Shown piece after piece: positions 57,387-64,000 of a DNA stretch of 64,000 nucleotides. The notes beneath the pieces are model-generated. The model made no database searches and was not told the origin of the DNA. It saw only the letters and a list, made by a program, of their open reading frames with translations. The translations under genes and the position numbers were made by a program. Where the stretch lies: contig CACPID010000003.1 in the NCBI GenBank assembly GCA_902633965.1, positions 1-64,000 of the forward strand. Direction: 5' to 3'. Numbering within the stretch: the stretch's first letter is position 1; every line of letters starts with the position of its first letter. The stretch is from an uncultured Pelagibacteraceae bacterium. Lineage in GTDB: Bacteria > Pseudomonadota > Alphaproteobacteria > Pelagibacterales > Pelagibacteraceae.

Positions 57387-57953
57387 ATGTCTCAGCCTAA
57401 AGTTATTATATTAAATTTAAAAGGTTTGTATAATATTCTTTTAGAGTTAAGAGAATTTTTAAAATTTGAATTGCAATATCAAGAAAGAGAAAAGGATTTA
57501 GCTAAAGAAAATAAGGGAAATATATATTTAGTCATCTCAAAAAATAAATTATCAAACAATATTGATAACAAAAATTTAATTATTTTAACTGAGCTACCTA
57601 TAAAAATTTTAGGTTTAATTGAAAAAATAAATATAAATTTTTTAAAACAAAAATATAGTTCTCAATCTAACTTTGCAATTAAACAATATAAATTGGATTT
57701 AAACTCAAGAATTATGTCTTATCAAAAAAAAGATTTAAAATTAACAGAAAGAGAAATTGAAATTATTTTATTTTTAAATAAAAATAAAACTCCCCAAAGT
57801 ATTGATATTTTGCAAAAAGAAGTTTGGGGGTATTCAGAAAATTTAGAAACTCACACAGTAGAAACTCATGTTTATAGATTAAGAAAAAAAATTAAAGATA
57901 CATTTAAAGATGATAATTTTTTAGTCAGCTTAAAAGATGGTTACAAAATTTAA
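57387..57953 (+). CDS. Winged-helix (OmpR-type) DNA-binding protein with degenerate receiver-like N-terminus
   Basis: C-terminal LKLTEREIEIILFLNKNKTPQSIDILQKEVWGYSENLETHTVETHVYRLRKKI; N-terminus lacks recognizable phospho-Asp. Confidence 0.8.
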   Translation: MSQPKVIILNLKGLYNILLELREFLKFELQYQEREKDLAKENKGNIYLVISKNKLSNNIDNKNLIILTELPIKILGLIEKININFLKQKYSSQSNFAIKQYKLDLNSRIMSYQKKDLKLTEREIEIILFLNKNKTPQSIDILQKEVWGYSENLETHTVETHVYRLRKKIKDTFKDDNFLVSLKDGYKI

Positions 57954-58061
57954 ATGAAAAAAAAGAATTTAGTAGCTAAAAATTTAATGTCAAAGCGTTA
58001 TAAGCCTAGGGTGGTAAAACCTAAAAAAGGCAAAGGTAGTTTTAAAAGACAAAAAAAATAA
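57954..58061 (+). CDS. arfA: ArfA-like alternative ribosome-rescue factor (35 aa)
   Basis: MKKKNLVAKNLMSKRYKPRVVKPKKGKGSFKRQKK; matches ArfA core RVxKxKKGKGSYxRK; missed by ORF track because of size. Confidence 0.68.
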   Translation: MKKKNLVAKNLMSKRYKPRVVKPKKGKGSFKRQKK

Positions 58062-58064
58062 TTT

Positions 58065-58994
58065 TTAAAGTCGAGCTCCAATTTGTTGAATAACTTTAGA
58101 GGACATTTCAGTACCTTTGTTAAGGCTGTCCTTTAGAGACATTTTATTCACGTATCCATGCAAAAAGCCTGCTGCGAAAAGATCTCCCGCACCTGTCAAA
58201 TCAACAATTTTGAGACCTTGCTTAATTCCACATTCAACAACTTCATTACCATTAATTGCAACCGCACCCTTTTCGCCTCTAGTTAATACAATTATTTTAC
58301 CAAGGGATTTTGAAAAACTTATTACCTCATCAAAAGATTTTGCATCTATTAATGACATAATTTCTTGTTCATTAGCGAATGTTATATCTAATTTGTTTTT
58401 AACTAATTCTAAAAAATGAGGTTTGTGTCGATCAACACAAAACTGATCTGATAACGACATTGCCACTTTGTTTGCACTAAGAATTGCTTTTTCAAAAGCT
58501 TTTTTTGGTTCCCCTTCATCCCAAAGGTATCCCTCTAAAAGAATTATTTCACTTTGTTTAATTGCATCTGAATTAACATCGTTTTCATTTATTCTACCCG
58601 CAGTTCCTAAAAAAGTGCACATTGTTCTTTCAGAGTCTGGGGTTACTAAAATTAAGCAAGTTCCAGTGGGCAAATCCTCTTTTTTCTTTGAGTAAAAATA
58701 TTTAACATTCTCTTGCTTTAAACCATCTTCATATTTACTTCCAAGTTCATCGTCATTAACTTTACCTATAAATCCAACCTCATTTCCAAGTTGTGATAAC
58801 CCAACAATAGAATTTGCAACTGAGCCACCTGAAACTGTTTTTTCTATTTTAAGATTTGAGAGCAATTTTTTGAATTCACCTTCATCAAATATTAGTTTCA
58901 TAGTACTTTTTGTTAATTTATTCTTAGTTATAAAGTCATCTTCAACTTTACAAATTACATCTACTATTGCGTTCCCTATACCTAAAATTTTCAT
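58065..58994 (-). CDS. PfkB-family sugar/adenosine kinase
   Basis: MKILGIGNAIVDVICKVEDDF; GGSVANSIVGLSQLG; DLTGAGDLFAAGFLHG; start set at MKILG rather than 59102. Confidence 0.88.
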   Translation of the reverse strand: MKILGIGNAIVDVICKVEDDFITKNKLTKSTMKLIFDEGEFKKLLSNLKIEKTVSGGSVANSIVGLSQLGNEVGFIGKVNDDELGSKYEDGLKQENVKYFYSKKKEDLPTGTCLILVTPDSERTMCTFLGTAGRINENDVNSDAIKQSEIILLEGYLWDEGEPKKAFEKAILSANKVAMSLSDQFCVDRHKPHFLELVKNKLDITFANEQEIMSLIDAKSFDEVISFSKSLGKIIVLTRGEKGAVAINGNEVVECGIKQGLKIVDLTGAGDLFAAGFLHGYVNKMSLKDSLNKGTEMSSKVIQQIGARL

Positions 58995-58995
58995 A

Positions 58996-59649
58996 TCAAG
59001 CTTTCTTAGTTTTGATTGGCTTTTTTCTATTAGGATAACAACTAGTACAAATTTTACAAGTGATTCCGTAGCATTCCCTAGCTTTGCAATACTCTCTTCC
59101 ATAGAAAATTATTTGAAGATGTAATTTATTCCAATATTTCATTGGAAATACTCTTTTAAGATCTTTTTCAGTTTGAATAACATTTTTACCATTAGTAAGT
59201 CCCCATCTTTGTGCTAGTCGATGAATATGAGTATCAACAGGAAAAGCTGGGTGACCAAAACCTTGTGCCATCACAACGCTAGCAGTTTTGTGCCCAACAC
59301 CTGGTAGTTCCTCCAATTCCTCAAAAGTTTTAGGTACTTTGCCTTTATACTTTTCAACTAAGGTTTTTGAGAGATTATATATACTCTTCGCTTTAATTCT
59401 AAATATTCCTATACTTCTGATTAATCTTTCAATTTTTTTTCTCCCCAATTTTACAAAATGTTCAGGTTTATTATATTTTGGATAAATACTTTTAGTTACA
59501 TTATTAACATTTACATCAGTACATTGAGCTGAGAGTAAAACCGATACCAACAGAGTAAAATTATTTCTATGTTTTAGAGGTACGGGTGTTTTTGGATAAA
59601 TCTTATTTAATGTTTTAAGTATTATTTTAACTTTACTTGCTTCATTCAT
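58996..59649 (-). CDS. nth: Endonuclease III
   Basis: LLSAQCTDVNVN, LEELPGVGHKTASVVMA, C-terminal CKARECYGITCKICTSC Fe-S motif. Confidence 0.95.
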   Translation of the reverse strand: MNEASKVKIILKTLNKIYPKTPVPLKHRNNFTLLVSVLLSAQCTDVNVNNVTKSIYPKYNKPEHFVKLGRKKIERLIRSIGIFRIKAKSIYNLSKTLVEKYKGKVPKTFEELEELPGVGHKTASVVMAQGFGHPAFPVDTHIHRLAQRWGLTNGKNVIQTEKDLKRVFPMKYWNKLHLQIIFYGREYCKARECYGITCKICTSCYPNRKKPIKTKKA

Positions 59650-59652
59650 TAA

Positions 59653-60429
59653 CTATTTAAAATTTAAAACATCTCTCATTGAATAAAGACCCGGTTTTTT
59701 ATTTATAAGCCATTTCGCAGCAGTTAACGCTCCCTCAGAGTATAAAGCTCTGTCAAATGCTTCATGATTTAGAGTTATTATTTCTTTTCCACTTGAAAAT
59801 TTTACCTCATGTTCACCTACAACTTCGCCTCTTCTAAGTGAATTAAAATTGATTTTTTTAGAGTAAGGAAAAGTTTTTTTGTTAAAATATTTCTTACCCA
59901 TCAGTTTATATAAATTTTTCCCTTTTCCATCAGCAATACCTTTGCCAAGCATTAAAGCTGTTCCAGACGGATGGTCTTTTTTATGTTTATGATGGACTTC
60001 AAAAACTTTACTAAGAAAGTTGTTTCCCAGTGATTTTGATGTAATTTCAGTTAAATACATTAAAAGGTTTATACCTAAACTCATGTTACCAGCCTTTAAA
60101 ATTGGTATTTTTTTTGAGTATTTTTTAATCAATTCCTCCTCTTTTTTACTAAATCCAGTAGTCCCTATTACTACTCTCTTATTAAGCTTTTGGGCTATTT
60201 TAAGAACTTCAAAAGTGCAATTCGGAATTGTGAAATCAATTATTAAACTTACGTTTTTAAATGAATCTAAATTATTCAAGCTTGGTTTAATGCCTGAAAT
60301 TTTTTTTTTTATTAATTGGTTTTCAGTAAGAGTGACTAGCTTAAATGTTTTATCTGATTTAGCAGATTTAATGAGCTGCTGACCCATTCTACCTAAACAA
60401 CCTGTTATAGCTAAATTAATCTTTTTCAT
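59653..60429 (-). CDS. dapB: 4-hydroxy-tetrahydrodipicolinate reductase
   Basis: MKKINLAITGCLGRMGQQLI; EVHHKHKKDHPSGTALML; start at 60429. Confidence 0.95.
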   Translation of the reverse strand: MKKINLAITGCLGRMGQQLIKSAKSDKTFKLVTLTENQLIKKKISGIKPSLNNLDSFKNVSLIIDFTIPNCTFEVLKIAQKLNKRVVIGTTGFSKKEEELIKKYSKKIPILKAGNMSLGINLLMYLTEITSKSLGNNFLSKVFEVHHKHKKDHPSGTALMLGKGIADGKGKNLYKLMGKKYFNKKTFPYSKKINFNSLRRGEVVGEHEVKFSSGKEIITLNHEAFDRALYSEGALTAAKWLINKKPGLYSMRDVLNFK

Positions 60430-60596
60430 TTGAAGATAAGATACGAAAGTATCACAACTGATAATACAATTATAGTCCAAATACTTAAGTTTTTAAAAAA
60501 TAATTTTTTTTTTGAATTTGAGCTAATGAAGCCTGGTAGAACTAGGAATAAAACTGCAATTAAAGCTATTGCTGGAACTATTTCTTCTAAACCCAT
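60426..60596 (-). CDS. Small membrane protein (56 aa) coupled to dapB
   Basis: MGLEEIVPAIALIAVLFLVLPGFISSNSKKKLFFKNLSIWTIIVLSVVILSYLIFK; two TM segments; ATGA overlap with dapB start. Confidence 0.6.
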   Translation of the reverse strand: MGLEEIVPAIALIAVLFLVLPGFISSNSKKKLFFKNLSIWTIIVLSVVILSYLIFK

Positions 60597-60599
60597 AAT

Positions 60600-61724
60600 T
60601 TAATTTTTCCAAAAACTTTTAGCTTTTTGAAAGAATTTTTTAATACTTGGGTTTGATTTTTCATTTTCAATTTCTCTAAATTTTTCAAGTAGCTCTTTCT
60701 GTTCTCTGTTTAAAGATATTGGCACTTCTGTATTAACTTGGATATAAAGATCTCCATTTCCACTTCCTCTCATATAAGGCATACCTTTGCCCTTTAATCT
60801 AAACTGCTTACCACTTTGTGTCCCTGCTGGTATTTTGATTTTTGCTTTACCGCCATCTATTGTAGGAATTTCTATTGAGGTACCTAGAGCAGCATCCGCA
60901 ATGGATATTGGGCACTCAAAAAATAAATTTTCATCTGATCTTTTGAATAAATCGTGAGAGTAAACATTTATAAACAGATACAAATCTCCACTACCAGCTC
61001 CCTTAGTTCCAGCTTCTCCTTTTCCTGAAAGTCTTATTCTCGTTCCATCATCAACTCCTTTAGGAATTGTAACTGATAATCTTTTAGAAGCTTGTCTTTT
61101 ACCTTGTCCACTACACTCTGAACACGGATTTGTTATTTGTTCACCAGAACCTGAGCATTGAGGACATGTTTGCTGGACAGTAAAAAATCCCTGACTTGAC
61201 CTCACTTGACCATGACCTCCACACATTGAACATGAGCTTGCATTTGTTCCAGGCTTAGATCCTGATCCCTTACAAGTATTACATTTTTCAGATGTTGAAA
61301 ATTTTATATCCTGTTTTTTACCAGAATATGCTTCTTCCAAAGTTATAGATAAATCATACCTAAGATCTGAGCCTCTATTGTTTGATCTTCTAGATCTTCT
61401 ACCGCCACCGAAACCTTCTCCAAAAAAGTCCTCAAAAATATCTGAGAAGCTACCAGAGAAATCAAAATTTCCAAATCCTCCTCTGCCTCCACCACCATTT
61501 TCAAACGCTGCGTGACCAAAATTATCATAATTTTGCTTTCTCTCAGCATTTGATAAAACATGATAAGCCTCCGATGCTTCTTTAAATTTCTCCTCAGAAG
61601 CTTTATCACCTTTATTTTTATCAGGATGGTATTTAACAGCTAGTTTTCGATAAGCTGACTTAATTTGGTCTGCTGATGCACTTTTATTGATGCCTAAGAC
61701 TTCGTAGTAATCTCTTTTTGCCAT
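60600..61724 (-). CDS. dnaJ: Chaperone DnaJ
   Basis: J domain with HPD; G/F region; four CxxCxGxG-type zinc motifs. Confidence 0.97.
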   Translation of the reverse strand: MAKRDYYEVLGINKSASADQIKSAYRKLAVKYHPDKNKGDKASEEKFKEASEAYHVLSNAERKQNYDNFGHAAFENGGGGRGGFGNFDFSGSFSDIFEDFFGEGFGGGRRSRRSNNRGSDLRYDLSITLEEAYSGKKQDIKFSTSEKCNTCKGSGSKPGTNASSCSMCGGHGQVRSSQGFFTVQQTCPQCSGSGEQITNPCSECSGQGKRQASKRLSVTIPKGVDDGTRIRLSGKGEAGTKGAGSGDLYLFINVYSHDLFKRSDENLFFECPISIADAALGTSIEIPTIDGGKAKIKIPAGTQSGKQFRLKGKGMPYMRGSGNGDLYIQVNTEVPISLNREQKELLEKFREIENEKSNPSIKKFFQKAKSFWKN

Positions 61725-61754
61725 AAATAATTATAGACAAATAGTTGTGAAAAC

Positions 61755-63680
61755 TTACGCGCTTTTTTCTTTGTTCTCGTCTTTTACTTCTTCAAAGTCT
61801 GCATCAACAACGTTATCGTCTTTTTTTCCTTCTTGTTTATTATCTTTTGGTGCATCTCCAGGCTTAGCACTTTGTTGAGATTTATAAATTGCTTCACCTA
61901 ATTTCATTGAAGATTGAACTAATTCTTGCGTTTTCTTTTTAATTTCCTCAACATCTGTTCCTTTTAATGCATTTCTTAAATTAGAAGCAGCAGTTTCAAT
62001 TGCTTTCTTATCCGCCTCAGAAACTTTTGCTCCATGCTCTTTTAAATTTTTCTCAGTAGAGTGAATTAAAGTATCTGCCTGGTTTCTAGCATCTACAGCT
62101 TCTCTTTTTTTCTTATCTGCATCCTTATTTGCTTCAGCTTCTTTTACCATTTTATTGATCTCTTCATCACTCAAACCACCAGATGCTTGGATTTGTATTT
62201 TTTGTTCTTTACCTGTACCTTTGTCCTTAGCCGAAACATTTACAATTCCATTTGCGTCTATATCAAAAGTTACCTCAATTTGAGGGACGCCTCTAGGTGC
62301 TGGCGCTATACCGACTAACTCAAAGTTACCTAAAATCTTATTGTCTGCAGCCATTTCTCTTTCTCCTTGCAATACTCTGATAGATACCGCTGGTTGGTTG
62401 TCTTCTGCAGTAGAAAATACCTGGCTTTTCTTTGTTGGAATAGTCGTGTTTTTATCAATCAACTTAGTAGATACGCCACCTAATGTTTCAATACCTAATG
62501 ATAAAGGAGTAACGTCCAATAAAAGCACATCTTTCACATCGCCTTGAAGAACACCCGCCTGTATTGCTGCTCCCATAGCGACTACTTCGTCAGGATTAAC
62601 TGATTTATTTGGCTCTTTACCAAAAAAGTTTTTTACCTCTTCAACAACTTTCGGCATTCTTGTCATTCCTCCGACTAATACTACCTCATCAATTTCGCCA
62701 GCTGATAATCCAGCATCTTTAAGAGCGGTCTTACAAGGAGGAATAGTTCTCGTAATAAGTTCTTCAACTAAAGCCTCAAGTTTTGCTCTAGTCATTTTTA
62801 AATTTATATGTTTTGGACCAGTTTTGTCAGCAGTTATGAATGGTAAATTTATTTCAGTTTGCGTTGCTGAGGATAATTCTATTTTAGCTTTTTCAGCTGC
62901 CTCTTTTAATCTTTGCAGTGCTAGTTTATCTGATTTTAAATCTATACCATTTTCTTTTTTGAATTCATTTAATAAGTAATCAACAATAGTATTGTCAAAA
63001 TCCTCGCCACCTAAAAAAGTATCTCCATTTGTAGATTTTACCTCAAATACTCCATCACCTAATTCTAGAATTGATACATCGAATGTACCTCCACCCAAGT
63101 CGTAAACAGCAATTTTTTTATTTTGTTTTTTTTTATCTAAACCATAAGCTAGTGAGGCAGCGGTTGGTTCATTTATAATTCTTAAAACTTCTAAACCAGC
63201 TATTTTTCCGGCATCTTTTGTTGCCTGTCTTTGAGCATCATTAAAATATGCAGGAACTGTTATGACAGCTTTGGAGACCTCTTGTCCCAAATATTTTTCT
63301 GCTGTCTCTTTCATTTTCTGTAGTACAAATGCTGAAATTTGAGAAGGTGAATATTTTTTTCCCTTAGACTCAATCCATGCATCACCTTTATCAGAATTAA
63401 TAATTTTAAAAGGTGCAGTTTCTAAATCTTTTTTCACAGTGGGATCTTCAAAGTTTCTTCCAATCAATCTTTTAACTGCAAAAATTGTATTTTCAGGGTT
63501 TGTGACTGCCTGTCTTTTAGCTGGTTGTCCTATTAACTTTTCTTCAGTGTCGGTAAAAGCGACTACCGAAGGAGTAGTTCTAGCTCCCTCAGCATTTTCT
63601 AATACTTTAGCTTGGGTACCATCCATTATGGCCACACAAGAGTTAGTTGTTCCTAAGTCTATTCCTATTACTTTGCTCAT
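61755..63680 (-). CDS. dnaK: Chaperone DnaK (Hsp70)
   Basis: [43 protein letters not shown]. Confidence 0.98.
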   Translation of the reverse strand: MSKVIGIDLGTTNSCVAIMDGTQAKVLENAEGARTTPSVVAFTDTEEKLIGQPAKRQAVTNPENTIFAVKRLIGRNFEDPTVKKDLETAPFKIINSDKGDAWIESKGKKYSPSQISAFVLQKMKETAEKYLGQEVSKAVITVPAYFNDAQRQATKDAGKIAGLEVLRIINEPTAASLAYGLDKKKQNKKIAVYDLGGGTFDVSILELGDGVFEVKSTNGDTFLGGEDFDNTIVDYLLNEFKKENGIDLKSDKLALQRLKEAAEKAKIELSSATQTEINLPFITADKTGPKHINLKMTRAKLEALVEELITRTIPPCKTALKDAGLSAGEIDEVVLVGGMTRMPKVVEEVKNFFGKEPNKSVNPDEVVAMGAAIQAGVLQGDVKDVLLLDVTPLSLGIETLGGVSTKLIDKNTTIPTKKSQVFSTAEDNQPAVSIRVLQGEREMAADNKILGNFELVGIAPAPRGVPQIEVTFDIDANGIVNVSAKDKGTGKEQKIQIQASGGLSDEEINKMVKEAEANKDADKKKREAVDARNQADTLIHSTEKNLKEHGAKVSEADKKAIETAASNLRNALKGTDVEEIKKKTQELVQSSMKLGEAIYKSQQSAKPGDAPKDNKQEGKKDDNVVDADFEEVKDENKEKSA

Positions 63681-63700
63681 AATTTTTATATAATGAAACT

Positions 63701-63730
63701 CATATAGGAGTTATTTTTTAATCTACAAGC
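63701..63730 (-). promoter_or_regulatory. Possible heat-shock (RpoH-type) promoter upstream of dnaK
   Basis: Minus strand GCTTGTAG - spacer - CTATATG, 21 bp upstream of dnaK ATG. Confidence 0.4.
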
Positions 63731-63761
63731 TTTGAACTCCCTAATTTTTGTCATTATTTAC

Positions 63762-64000
63762 CTATTTTTGATCATTTTTTTCTGAATTATCAGCACTTTT
63801 TTGTGTTTTTTTAGATACACAAACTAAAGCTGGTCTTAAAAGTCTATCCTTCATCATAAAACCTTTTTGAATTTCTTGAACTATTGTGCCTGGTTCTTTT
63901 GTGTCATCTTCAACCTCCATCATTGCTTGATGAAAATTCGGATCAAGTTTTTCGTTGATTGACTTAATGACTTCAATATTATTTTTTTTAAGAATGGATA
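63762..64000 (-). CDS. grpE: Nucleotide exchange factor GrpE, truncated by window end (C-terminal part)
   Basis: Minus-strand translation ..EPGTIVQEIQKGFMMKDRLLRPALVCVSKKTQKSADNSEKNDQK*; upstream of dnaK. Confidence 0.92.
   Translation of the reverse strand, partial: SILKKNNIEVIKSINEKLDPNFHQAMMEVEDDTKEPGTIVQEIQKGFMMKDRLLRPALVCVSKKTQKSADNSEKNDQK

Noticed and set aside
58994-59102. N-terminal 36-aa extension of the PfkB kinase ORF (MEESIAKLGNATESL..)
   Set aside because: The extension overlaps nth coding sequence; the family start is MKILGIGNAIVDV at 58994.
60020-60382. 120-aa plus-strand ORF antisense to dapB
   Set aside because: Overlaps conserved dapB completely; translation shows mirror-image composition only.
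1-64000. tRNA, rRNA, transposase, integrase or phage genes
   Set aside because: Scanned intergenic regions and ORFs; found no cloverleaf-like sequence, IS inverted repeats or transposase/integrase catalytic motifs.

Overview
AT-rich, tightly packed 64 kb window that reads as Pelagibacterales (SAR11)-like alphaproteobacterial DNA (inferred from composition and gene content). The left 34 kb is dominated by a near-complete type IV pilus locus: pilT, minor pilins, pilY1, pilD, a fused pilM-pilN, pilO, pilP, pilQ, pilB, pilC and two tandem major-pilin-like genes. Interleaved with it is a set of envelope and signalling genes: two SpoIIE/PP2C phosphatases (GAF- and CHASE2-linked), an RsbW-like kinase, an RsbV-like STAS protein, a FecR-domain protein with a long Lys/Ala tail, a TPR-barrel outer-membrane protein and an inverse-autotransporter-like barrel. 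The right part carries proC, a branched-chain amino-acid (Liv) ABC transporter, a three-domain sugar epimerase-cupin-methyltransferase, EutA/DoeA-like genes, a Pot-type ABC transporter, an apparent 3-hydroxyacyl-CoA dehydrogenase/porin chimera, and yggS, nth, dapB, dnaJ, dnaK and grpE. Most notable: (1) seven copies of a 12-bp motif (CTCTAACACAAA / TTTGTGTTAGAG) in mirror arrangement upstream of pilMN, whose product carries an integrase-arm-like N-terminal domain; (2) a sigma-factor-less partner-switching module embedded in the pilus/envelope locus; (3) an unannotated 35-aa ArfA-like ribosome-rescue ORF; (4) a 22-aa microprotein translationally coupled inside the Liv operon; (5) a stem-loop that would sequester the Shine-Dalgarno of a LysE-type exporter; (6) an in-frame dehydrogenase-porin fusion that may be a chimeric assembly junction. 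No tRNA, rRNA, CRISPR array or transposase was recognised.
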